Shown here piece after piece: positions 1 through 12,200 of a stretch of 64,000 bases of DNA (its first letter is position 1; each line of letters opens with the position of its first letter). Origin of the DNA: Varanus komodoensis (taxonomy: Eukaryota > Chordata > Lepidosauria > Squamata > Varanidae); the NCBI RefSeq assembly GCF_004798865.1, contig NW_025335468.1, forward strand, positions 2,925,832 through 2,989,831. Reading direction: 5' to 3'. The notes below the pieces were generated by a model that saw only the letters and a program-made list of their open reading frames with translations, was not told the DNA's origin and searched no databases. Position numbers and translations under genes: made by a program.

Positions 1-1202
1 TTGTGTTACAACCTGGAATGAAAACAGTTGCTTACATCCCCTCCTCCCCAGTAAGGTAAAAACATACCCATTTGCATGTCTACTCAGAAGCAATCACATG
101 ATCTTCAGTGGTACCTCTTGGTGGGAAACGTGGCATTTGAGAGGGTCTGAACTCACTTTTGGGAATTGATTTTGGGTGGAGCAGAATGGCGGTGCTGTCA
201 TTCTCCCATGGCAGAGCAACTTGTGGAACTCCAGAAATTTTGACCTGCAGTTCCTGGCATCCTTTACCATTGGCCAGGTGGCTAGGACTGATGGGACTTG
301 TAGGTCAAAACTGGAAACCCACAGGTTGCTCACCCTGAATGAAAGCCATGTTGGCAGAATCTTGTTTGCTTTCCCCTTGCAATATGCAATAGGACTGGGA
401 GCCAGCCCTGAGCTCACACATCTCTTCTTATTCACCACACATAGAAAATGAAACTTGAACAAAGATTCCATACTTAAACAATGGTAGCATCTCCTGGTTT
501 GTGTGTGTGTGTGGGTTTTTTTTTTTTTTTCCTGTGTGCAGCATGAAGCGGGAGGTGGGGGGGTGAAGGCAGAGGTACCCAGGCCTAAGTGCTGCTCCCA
601 GTTTTGCCAGCAATGGGAGAAAGGCTTGCTCTCGTTTTCAGTTACAGAGCAAATTACTGGTCTGATTCTCTGTGCTTCTCAGTACTGTTAGATGGCAGTG
701 CAAAGCCACTGCCCTTTGTTTGGCAAACCATGGCTGCCTATTTACAAAGCTGGCTGTGAAGCAAGAGGAGGCCTTGGCCGTGTGCTTCCTGCCAAGCAAC
801 TGCAACTGCTTTGCAAAGTGTCTGCTGCTTCAGTAACAACGTTGGGCAGAGAGTCAGCATCCTTGGGCAGCTGGTCTTTAGGCTTTCCAATATAGCTTGA
901 ATGAAGAGTAAAGAACAGATTGGTGAAATGGCTTGAATTGCACTTGAGTTCTCATAGCAAACACCAGATTCCCCAATGTCGGAGGAAGTCTGGCTGCTAG
1001 CCCTTTGGGCTTCCTATACCATCCTATTATAAGTCTATAGTACTGTCAGTCAGAACAAAGCTTTTTGATACTGGTAAATGAAATGGCTAGCTTCCAATGT
1101 TTGCAGGATCATCATTTTAGTTAGTATAGACTTCAGCTAGTGGTTGTAAAAATACTAGGCAGGTGGCTAGTCCATATAGCCAGTATTTCTTCCATCAAAC
1201 AT
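1..1202. other. No recognised gene; presumed MRPL21 5' intron or flank
   Basis: I looked for the missing MRPL21 N-terminal exon(s) and saw no convincing start codon with a presequence and donor. The stretch holds a (TG)n/(T)15 tract near 500-532. The open frames are short and unconserved. Confidence 0.5.
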
Positions 1203-1430
1203 AAGATATACTATGCTGCATCGGACAAAGTTCCATCTAGCCCATCATTTTCTTCCTGGGAAGAACGGGGAGCCTGCTAGAGCTGGTGGTGGCTTTCTGA
1301 GGCTTCCAGTGGAGGTCTGGACATCTTGCCACCTGAGATCTTTTGAGGTAGAGATGCTGAGGGTTGAACCTGGGTCATCCTGTGTACAAAGCATCTGCTC
1401 ATCATTGAGTGGTACCCTCTCTGCATTAGA
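1203..1430 (-). mobile_element. tRNA-derived SINE, diverged
   Basis: On the minus strand, the stretch from about 1430 reads as a degraded tRNA-like head (GATGAGCAGATGCTTTGTACA, then a box-B-like GGTTCAACCC). A body follows that ends in GATGGGCTAGATGGAACTTTG. The same layout is seen in the plus-strand copies at 37960 and 58925. Confidence 0.6.
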
Positions 1431-1955
1431 ACTGTATAGTTGGAAGTCCAACACCCTGCAGATGCAGGGAAGCTGCTGTGCTTGCGGCTTCAAGTGTACA
1501 CAGCTAAGAATGCAACTCTGCCCATGTTTAGACAGAAAAGCCCTACAACTTCCAGTATGCTCCAACCAGCTTTAGTTTTTTCTACCTAACCAAAAATAGG
1601 TTTGCGCCCTACCTTAACTGATCGTTCTGCTTCAGCTGTGTTTCCTTTTTTAGTCAGAAGTTTTAGCCATACTCATTTTATCATAATTGGTTCTGCCCAT
1701 TGGCTAAATGAGGCCTGTTAAATTAGCTCTTACCAAACTGAGTTGAGGTTACTCAGTAGCTCCTGTGTATCTTCCATCTCCAGTTCTGCAGTAGAAAGCA
1801 GTTGCTGTTTACCAGCTTCTTTTCAGATTCCTGCAACATTTTGTACGCATGTGCATTGTTTTTATAAAGTTCTTATATTTTATGGTTTTAAGCTCAGATT
1901 TGTAAAATAGCTACAGAATTACAGCTATATAGTGGCATAGAAATTTAATAAAATC

Positions 1956-2420
1956 CTAGACTTTTGATGTTGCTGTTCTGTGCCATTGTCTCCTACTGAT
2001 GATAACCCTATGAATGAAAACTTTCCAAAATGTTCTGTGCTTGACAACCCTAATCATTTCCTGTAAATTCAAAGCTGTTCCTTTCTTTGTGGAATCAATC
2101 CATCTCCTTTTTGGTCTTCCCCTTTTTCTTCTGCCTGCAATTTTCCCTAGCATGATTGTCCTCTCCAGTGAGTTTTGATTTCTCATGATGTGCCTTGAAT
2201 TACAGCCTCAGTTTCATTATTATTGCTTCCAGGGAAAGTTCTGGCTTGAATTCATCTAGGATCAATTCATTCATTTTTCTGTCAGTCAAGAATATTCACA
2301 AAGATCTCCTCCAGCACCATATTTTAAATGTATCAATTTCCTTCCTGTTAGTTCTCTGTGGAGTTTTCACAACCATACATAGTAGCATAAAACTCATACA
2401 TAATAAACATAAAACTGACT
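1956..2420 (-). mobile_element. RTE/BovB-type LINE fragment, ORF2 C-terminus and 3' end
   Basis: The minus-strand frame at 1956-2186 reads SLERTIMLGKIAGRRKRGRP and then RRWIDSTKKGTALNLQEM. This is the basic G-(K/R)-RRRGRP-x-RW tail found at the C-terminus of RTE/BovB-like ORF2 proteins. Upstream sequence to about 2420 continues in the same family (TCCTCCAGCACCATATTTTA region). It is a 5'-truncated, moderately diverged copy. BovB elements are abundant in squamates. Confidence 0.65.
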
Positions 2421-2424
2421 AGAT

Positions 2425-3225
2425 GGTTCCAAAAGGACAGTGTGTTTCACATCAATATTCAGTGTGTTGGATCAAACCATCATGAAAGTGGAATTCTGTT
2501 GCTGCAACAGGCTTTCTCCTTCCTCTTCTCTTCCTATGTCCCCAAATCCTCCAGCCCAGAGCGGGGCAGAATTGCAGGAGGATGGAGAGAGCAATTCCAC
2601 TAGCAGTATCCATTCTGTTAGTGCAGGGATGGGAAGCCTCTTTCCATCTGAAGACATAATTGTTTGTTGAAGAAGCTCTAGAAGGTTCCAGTGGCAGGTG
2701 GAACCCAACTTAAAATGTGTGGGGAGAAACATGCAAATGTGTGGAGTTCTTCCTGCCATTAACCAATTCTTAGAAGAATCACTTCATCTTTTTAGAATGA
2801 GGTGAAACATGCAACTGCTGGAAAGCCACCAACTGATCTGTGGTCAGGTGCAAGAGCTTGTTGCCAGGGGAGGGGGCATGGCCATTTGGGGAATCCCAGA
2901 AAGTTCTGCAGGGGCTCAAGGAGGACTAAATTTTACTCATTGGCTTGAGTTCCCAATCTTTGCACTAACAGATGATCAGTACTGGATCCAACCCTATAAT
3001 GGGATGGAACATCTCCCTAGATATGAATTGTACAGAAAAATATGGAGGAAATAATATTGAGAAACAAGGATAAATGTAAAAGTTGACAGGGGCTCCCAAC
3101 CTGAGTTTGTACTCCAATTTTCTATTCCTCTATAAAGTGCTCTGTTTCCCTTGCCATTTAACTAATGGCAACCATTCACTTCATTGCCTCGAGTTCTTGG
3201 CTGTAACATTTATAACATTTTACAG
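2425..3225. other. No recognised gene or repeat; intron sequence
   Basis: This lies immediately upstream of MRPL21 exon a. I see no coding exon and only short open frames without family resemblance. Confidence 0.4.
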
Positions 3226-3311
3226 GCTTGTTCCAAAAACATCCTTGTCTTTACCTCCGTGGCCTGAAATCAAGCTACCTGACCCAGTAGAAGAGGCAAA
3301 GCAACACAGAG
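3226..3311 (+). CDS. MRPL21: MRPL21 internal coding exon a
   Basis: The acceptor is TTTTACAG and the donor is G|GTAAAT. The exon enters with the last base of a split codon and leaves with one base (G) of a Glu codon, which AG at 5037 completes. It encodes the conserved [20 protein letters not shown] stretch just after the mitochondrial presequence. Confidence 0.93.
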
Positions 3312-6300
3312 GTAAATATCTGTAGCTGCTCAAATGCTAAGAGTATTTTGTTGTCTCTTGGTCTTGCTTGGTTGCATCATTTCGATTTATCTCTCATTAT
3401 CCTTTGTTTGTTTGCTTCTGTTTTGAGCCTACATGTCACTCACAAATCTTATTAACACGGGAGTTGGGCGGGGGAGTAAGATACAGCAAGGAACAAAAGC
3501 ATTAGTCAAGTTTTCATGCACAAGCAGGCTGGTCATATTCTCTAGACGTTGATATGTGCATTAGCTGTACCCCATTGGCCAACATGGAATCGAGTGAGGC
3601 AAGCCTATGTACATATGGATATCAATGGACAGGGCTCCCTCCAGCTGTGGACCACTGGTGGCATAATGGTAAACATGGAAGTGTGGGCACTGATAGTGAC
3701 CTTTGCCTAGCCAACCCCTGCCCACAGGAGAGTCCAAAGATGCAGCAAGTTGTGTTGATCCATTTAGAAAAGGAATAGATCAATCAGTTCTTGGACTGCT
3801 GGGCACTTATTTTGCTTTCTGAACTGACAGATCTGCCCTTGTGTTTCAGATTATAGGAATGTGCATATGATGGTCCTCAGGGAATTTTTGGTTTTGGAGG
3901 AATGGTTAAGAACTTTTATAGCCCAAATATTCTTACCCATGCTTGTAATTCCCCTTCCTAATGCTGCATCCTAGGCACATTTTACCCATGAGTGCTACTG
4001 AATACCAGGGGACATTCCCAGGAGCATGTTCATAGGACAGCCCTCTTGATCTGTAGACTGTTGTTTGAGTATTTCTGAGAAGCAGAGTCAGGCTGTGGCA
4101 TTTGTTCCTCTCTCAGGTCTGGAAGCCAACATCTGTTCCACGTAAATCAAAGGAAAGGGGAGGTGGAACCTAGGAGAGATGTGAAGGAGCAGCCCTGTGC
4201 TTCCATGGCTCCATTAAATAATGCTTGCTGCAGCTGTTGTTTGATGCTGGTTCTGTCTTTAGTAATTACAGTCAAACTCTCTCCCACAACTGTTCTCGGA
4301 AAGCTCAGAACAAATCAGAATGCTTATAGTAATAGGTTTCTTAATCATAGTGGGTTATGTTCAGCCATTTTCTGCGAGCAACTGTGACAGATGGAATACA
4401 AGTATTGGAAACAAGGAAAGGAAATGGTCTAAACGAGATGAGAAGCTCAGTCTAGTTAGCTTGAGACAGTATGGTGCTGCTGCTGGACAATTCACCTTAA
4501 TGTAATGCAGCATTTAATATCTGTAAATGTTCTAGAAAAGAGAGCCAGAAGGGCATTATAGTCATCTGCGACTTTATGGTAAGTTCAATCTGCATCTGTA
4601 ACTTGCTTCTGTTTTTCTCTTTTTACACTACATAATGTGGAGTGGGAGGGGAACTGGAGGCTTGTAGCTACCTGGGGTCCCAGTCCTACTCTCCAGGGTT
4701 CTACAGCTGGCCAACTGCCCCACTTTCCCTGGCCGCCTGTCCCTCCTGATTTATATTGTTTTCTTAAGAATGTTTCATTTTTTAAAATAACTGGAAGTTT
4801 AGTATGCTGCAAAGGGTGACCTCCACTGCTGTCTGTCTGTGTGTTTTAAAGGGTGGTTCTGTTTTTGAAGTGTAAACCTTCCCCCATGGCAACCATTTTG
4901 TGAGAGTTCCCATGACCTTCTCAAAATTCCAAAGTCCCCACCCACTCAAAAATGCTGTGGAGCCTGCAGGTGAAAGGGCCAATGCATACACTTATTCCCA
5001 TCTTGTTTCTTCACTAACATACTGATTTTTATCCAGAGATTGTACATCATGTGAATGAGCTAATTGCCACTGGACAGTATGGAAGACTGTTTGCTGTTGT
5101 TCACTTCGCCAGCAGGCAGTGGAAAATCACCAGTGAAGACTTGATTTTAATTGAAAATCATATACCAGCTGAATGTGGAGACAGAATTCGGATGGAAAAG
5201 GTAAGCCTCATATTAGCAACTATTTACTCCCATATGTTAATTAGAGAGATTTCATTAGCATCTTCACATTTTAATAGGTTGCATCCCTTGAGCTATAATG
5301 AAATTATTAGATGAATGTCAGGCCCATTTTAAAACATTGCATCATTAGGTATTTGAACTAGTTTGCACAAACAGTGCCATTTTTCTTCCTCTGAGATAGT
5401 TTGAAAAAAAGACAGTTGTAGTCACTTTTGTGATTGCACCTTTCCACATTAATAGTCCTCCATGCATTCATGCTCCTTTATCAACTCAGTGCCCTCAAGC
5501 AGCAGCTCCTATCATCCCCAGCCAGTACTGGAGAAGGCTGCATTAGAACATGTGCCAAAAGGATCCAGAGCCATGCTCATTAATTGTAACAATGCATAGT
5601 TACCATGCATTCATAAGGTAGGTTAATGTTCTGGGAGAACCTGCTTTCCTTTTGCTGCTGGTGCTTTGATTCTTACCCACTGATGTTTTTGTACATTTCC
5701 ATCCAACCTTGAACAAAGTTACTTGCCTCCATGATCTCTTTTAAGGATACTTTAATAGTTATTTTCCAATTTGTTTGAAAATAATGATGCTTCGCATGCA
5801 ATTGTCAAAATAGAGAAAACAGAATTACAATTCAAGATTCCTTGCCACTGGTAAATTTAAGAAGGTGCTACGGATGTTATTCATTCCATAATAGCACCTA
5901 AAATTCAGGTGGGCAATACGCTGGCCTGCATGTGGCCCCCTCCAGCCTCTTTTGCTATCCCCTCTCTGCCACATTACCAAAATTCACCAGCACAAGAACA
6001 AAAAAGTGGGGTGCAGGGAACAAAGCAGCAGTGCTTCCCCTGAAAGAAAAGCAAGGGGAGGCTTTCTCTCCTTAAAACAAGTTATGTGGGAAGCTTTTGG
6101 AAACTCTCTGTACATTTTATTTTAAAGGAAAAATGCTGGAGGTTGGAGGTTTTAGCCAGGCCTAAAACATTGGCAGTAAAATCAGCAACACCACAGCAGC
6201 AGTTGAGGTGGCAGGAAAGATGCAGCCGGATTGGAGTCCCAGGTGGAGAGAGTTAACTCCAGGACCTGCCAAAGTTGCTCACCACTGCCTTAAAAGATTC

Positions 6301-9158
6301 ATGCAGTGAACACGTATGAGTCTTTCTCCCTTCCATGCTCACTGAAAGGAGCTGCTGAAATCCTCATTAACAGATTTGTCCTGCACAGAGACTTGTCATT
6401 CACATGTTTCATCATAACTGAGTAGGCCGAAGGTGAATTTTCTGAATCCAGAAAAAGAATTCTAGCCACAGATATCTGCTGGGATTCAGCTGGGCTCTAA
6501 TTTCAATTTCAGTGTGTTTAAGATAAGTTAAATCTCAAAGATACTATAAACTTTCGCAGAGAAGACAGATGATTTATTTGCCTAATTCAAAGCAAATCAG
6601 CCAGTGTATTTTCTGATCTGTCATTTCCAATGCTAAAGAGCATCCCTTGCTAAAGAGCATCCCTTAAGGCTGATAACACTGATAAGTCACCCCTTTTCAA
6701 CAGATTGCTCTGTTGTGGTCCAGACATGCTCCACTTCCATGCTGATCTGCAGCTACTCTGATCTGCAAGAATGGGTGGCATTTCTGGGATCATTCCGGGG
6801 CTGGGCTTCAGTAGCCAACCTAATCGACTATAAAGAGAGTTCAGCTAACCAAAGCTGAAGATAAAATAGCACAGGATACTGCAGAATGAAACTCTTTTGA
6901 TCAGCACATGCATTTTAGGTAAGTCCTTCTTTGCATGTCAATTTAGCAATTGAAAGCAGTTTCCCACAGATCTATTCTGCTGAAATCCATTTTGGAGAGG
7001 CCTCCCTGGATACTCTGCTCCTGTCAGCCACATGCTACATTCTTGTGTTTGCAGCATTTGCAAGACAAAAATGGATGTGAGTGCCAACACTTAGAGCAGG
7101 GGTGAAAAGTCAAGCTTTCACGTTGAAACATCCAATACATTCTGATCACAATCCAGCCAGGATTTCACAGAACCGAAGATGTTCCCTTCTCATGGCTGTG
7201 TGTAGCCTCTGACTGCTTCCCTGGCTGCACTGGCCAAACACAAAAGCCAGTTAAGCTGACAAGATGTCCAAGTTGTCCACGTCAGAGGACTTCTTGATTG
7301 CAGAGTTGTGTGGAGCTTTGAGCCTAAAGGGCTGCAGTCCCCAGGATTAAGTCAGTTCTGCTCTGGGGCAGAACCACCACTGGGTGAGTCTGCCATTCCC
7401 TTTCAAGCCTGGCCTTAGAATTCGGCCAGGCAAAATGGCAGCTGATTTTGCTCATCTCAAAAGGGCAGCAATTTGTGAGCTACTGCATTTCTTTTCATTA
7501 GAGTTGTACTTCTAGGGAGGGGTGTTTTCTGGAATTTTCTTCTTCAGGTGCCAGAATAGCTTGGTTAGCCTTTGAGGATGCATTCAGTCTCAGGCAGCAA
7601 AATGGCTTGAGCCAGCCCTGGTGGAGATTATTGCAGTTCCTGAAGAAAATGCAGCATGTGTGGAAAAGGTGCCACATAGTGCTTCCTTGAGAATGTCAGA
7701 ATAACTCATGGAGAAGGGTGATCCAGCAGGCAATGTTCACTTGGGCTTGCAAAAGGCGTTTGACCAATCCTTCACCAAAGGCTCCTTAGCAAACTTAGAA
7801 GGCATGGAATAAGAGCAGAGGATAATTAACTGGGTAAAGAATAGAAATCAGAGAGTGGGAAGACATGGTAATTTCTCCAAATGGAGGATGTCATTCTGAC
7901 CTCTCCCATGGGGATCTGTATTACCACCAATGCTTTTCAACTTAGCCACAGCTGATCTGGAATTAGGAGTGAGCAGTGAAGTGGCCAATTTTGCTCATGG
8001 CACCAAACTACTTAGGGTGGTTAAACCAAAAGTTCTGGTTGCAGCATTATACAGGGGCATTGTACAGCGAGAGAAAGTGCAGAAAGAGTAGGTGAAATGA
8101 TTAAGGGGGACATGATGGAGAGATCTAGAATTATGTGTGGAGGAGAAAAGGAGGTTAGGGTGGCATTTTTTCTGCCATAATACTAGAACTTGAGACATCC
8201 TATGAAAGTGAATGGTGCAAGATTCTGAACAGATAAAAGAAAGTACTTCTTCACAAAGTGCATAATTAAGGAACTGTGGGGTTCACTTCCACAAGATGTA
8301 GTGATGGTCATAATTTTGGATGGCTTTCAAAGGAGGTGCCTATGTATACCAGTTGCTGAGGAATGTGGGTAGGATGTGCTGTTGCACTCATACGCTGCTT
8401 GTGGGATCTTGGTGCTGCTGCTTGGCCAGCAAGTGAACAGAATGCTGGATTGGATGGAGCATTGGTCAGATCCAGCATGGCTCTTCTTATGTTCCAGCGT
8501 TTTCATGTTTCCCCTCCATGCCATCTCTCTCTGCCTTCTGTTTTATAGGAAGAGAGGGCTTAGTGTGTACCTAGGTGGGCACAAAAGCAAAGCAAAGCTG
8601 TCAGCCAAGGTACCATGTACTGGGCAGACCTGCATCTCCTCTGTGCTAGCCTCACTTATTCACCCATAAGCTGAAGTTAGAAAACCAAAGCATGGGATTA
8701 AAGAGCATTCACATCAAGTACTTTGAACAAATTCTGGTGATATTGTGAAATTGATGTGATGATTAATGCATATCATTTCCTCTTGCTCAGGTATTATTGG
8801 TTGGTGCAGACAATTTCACCCTTCTGGGAAAGCCACTTTTGGGGTAAGGCATGGTTTGAAAGAATTCTATCTTTTCACATTATTTTCAGGACAAATGCAT
8901 TGTACTGAAAACGGCATAAATAACTTGAGGAAAGCATGTCTGCAAATCACTCAAACACAAAGATGTACAGGGAGAAAAAGACAATCCTTGTAACTACATC
9001 ATAGAGAATTCGAAGAGAAGCAAAGTCTGGAGAGGATGGGTTTAATCACAGCTTTGGACTCTCCCATCTGCAGACTTTACAGCATGCAGTTTTATAGGCT
9101 ATGAAGTCTGCCTTCCATTTTAACTTCTATGCTGTATTTTCTTTCATTAATTTCTCTG

Positions 9159-9203
<45 letters not shown>

Positions 9204-12200
9204 GGACGGAGGGAGGGAGGGGCGGAGGGAGGTAACAAAGGGGAGACCGGTGCCAGCTATTGGGCTGAGATGCATGGTATATTTTTCCATGGTTTGGGGT
9301 TCTCTTCCTTGTAAAACAAGCAGTACTAAACCGATCTAATGCAATGGCTACTAGGTCCCACTTGGTGATGTGCAACAGCAGAGATGTTACATAATGAGAG
9401 GACATAAACATTATAGAAACAAAGCTAGTGAGAAGGGGTCTGACCCCTGGCTCCAGCCGGCCCTGCTCTCCCCCCACCCCCCAAACTTTGCCTTTGTCTA
9501 GACTTTCCTTCTTTGGATAATCTACAGTTGATTTGTCCTGTGTTCAGAATACAGTGATCTGGTTGGAGAAGCTGCAGGTGGCAGGGCTGTAGGAAGTATG
9601 ATTCTGCCTTTGAGGAAGGGCTGGAAGGAGGCTTGGACTGGCCTTTTGCATTGCTTGGCCTACATGGCACTGACTTTGTCACAAGCAAGAGTATCTTTAA
9701 GGAGTTTGATTTTCAGATTGTGCAAGTGGATTGAATTAAGTTGGTTGGGATGTAAGCAAACTTCTGTCTTACTTAATGCCTCCTCTTGGTGTTCCATTTG
9801 AATTGACCTAAAGTAATTGGTGAACTACAGATCCTACCGTTATTTCAAAAATGCAAAATCTGTTGTGAAATTCATTCTAGATCAAGGCAGAACTTCCAGT
9901 TTTGTGAGTTAAAAATGAAAGATCAGGAAAGAATGTGTTTCATTTTAATATTTTGCTTGAAAGTGCTAATAAACAAAATATGGATTGCTTGCTGCGTTTG
10001 TATGTTCTGCATATTAACAGAGCATAGCACACTTCAAGGTGGTATAAGCTAATACTTGCGCAGCGTTTCTCCCTGCTGCCAGCCCTGTGCCATTAGTCCA
10101 AAAATAAAAAGGAATTCAGAAAACTAGCCATAATCTAATTCAGTAACATCTCCTAATTTTGCTGTAGAAGTTACCTCACAGGCTTTCAGTAGCCTGTCTT
10201 TTATTTTCTTTCAAAAATCCATTTCTGCCCAAGTAGACCACAATGTTACTTCTCAGAAACTTCAAGGAAGAGGATACAGGCAAAAGCAATCATTTCTCAA
10301 ACAACTGAGAGCAAGTCCCGTTGAACTCCATGGATTGTATTGTGAGCTATGAGTTGGGAAGTAATGGTCTTTCCATGAATTCTCTAGGTGACCTTAGGCA
10401 AACCACACTTGCAGCCTCATTTCCCCCCACTTCCCACCCCAAAAAGAAATCAAAGCAATCTTTATATGTTTATTTAAATATACTTGGAACTCACTTACTT
10501 GGTTCTTATCCTCTGGCCATAGTTAGGTGATTGCATAACACCTTATTAAGATGAGGCATGTACAGGGCATTTGCCCAGGCCTGCAGCCTTTGCCACTCCT
10601 CCCACCTCTTGCACTATTTGCTAGCATTCCTGAAAGGTTCTGTCTTAGTTCCCACCCCCTTTTTAAACTTATTTTTAAAATATTATTAATTATGTTTTCA
10701 TACCACCTGTAGCCAAAGCTCTCTGGGCAGTTCACAACATTAAGTCACCCATCCCTATTTCAATCAGGCCAGACCCTACTTAGCTTCCATGATTAGGCAG
10801 ATTCAATATATTCTTCCAGTTGCTTCTATTATTACTATTACTATGTTTTCAATATCATTTATGTGCTGCTGACCTTACATTTTACTGTCATGTACCTGTC
10901 CTCACTTCTTGGTTACCTAAGATTTCGAATGCTTTTGCTGCTATATTCCCTGGATAATTTTTCATTTCTAAAAGCCACTCTGATAAAATTAAGAAAGCAC
11001 TAGTTGGTGAATGCAAGGGACAGGAATGCTTGGTGGTGGCCCTTCACCTCTGGAATTACCTCCCTTGAGAGGTACACATGCTCCCTCTTCCATATTCTTC
11101 AAGCAGACCTTAAAAACATTTTTGTCCAACTCAGCTTTTAAATAAATATTTTACAGGCTTGGTATTTTAGCTCCTGCTTTTTTCAAATTGCTTTCTAAAT
11201 TTTTTTTGTTAGACAGTTCCCCCTACTTCTTTGTGTGTAAGTGGGCTTGCAAGGTTTCTCCCTGGAAGTCAGGCTATACAGTCAGTAAATAAATGCATAG
11301 TAAGTACTCTAGAAACATTATTATTATGGCTTTACTTTCTAAGGGAATGTTTGTTGAATAGGAAGAATGTAAGCTGCTCATTTCTTTCTCTTTGTCTTTC
11401 CTATAAAGAAAGGACCTAGTCCGTGTGGAAGCCACTATTCTTGAGAAGACTGAATCTTGGCCAAAAGTTAATATGAGGTTCCTTCGAAAGGTGCATTACC
11501 AGAGGAAAAGAAGTAAGATTTTAAAATGCGCATAAGCCCTGATTGTAAAGTGTGTTGGTAGTAAGCTTTCACTATACAAACACTGTGATGTGCGAGTCGA
11601 ATAAGAATAGACCAGGGAATAGACCAGGGTCTACCCAAATCCAGCATTCTGTTTACAAAGTGGCCTATCAGCAGCCCATGGGAACCCAGGATCTGCATGC
11701 AATAGCACCATCCTCCCCCCAAGTTCCCCAGGAACTGGTGGACATAGGCATACTGCCTCTACCAGAAGTAACATATGATCAAAGTTGAAAGAGCACTCTG
11801 TAGAAATGGGTGTGTGTATGGGACAGAATACTAGGATGGTGCCCCAACAGCAACAGCTTGCAAAACCCCCTTTCTTTGCACCATTTTGCCCATCGGTATG
11901 AATCCACAAGGTGGAAAGACATCTTTCCACAAGCTTTGGTTAGCATTTGATCAAGGCAGCTTCTTCCTGGGCGATTCCTTGCTCCTCAGTTCCACTGACA
12001 AATATCTTTTCAGATGTATATTCTATAGAATTAGAATTTAAAGAGATTTGCTGTGCTTCTCCTCCATCAGGATCACTGGATTGTTTGGCCCTTTGTGTTA
12101 ATAGATAAGGTTATTCAACTCCAAGGTGGTTGTGCTAATTTGTATTTTTCCATTCTCTTTCAGTTATCTTGCAGCCCCAAACTGTTCTTCGGATAAATAC

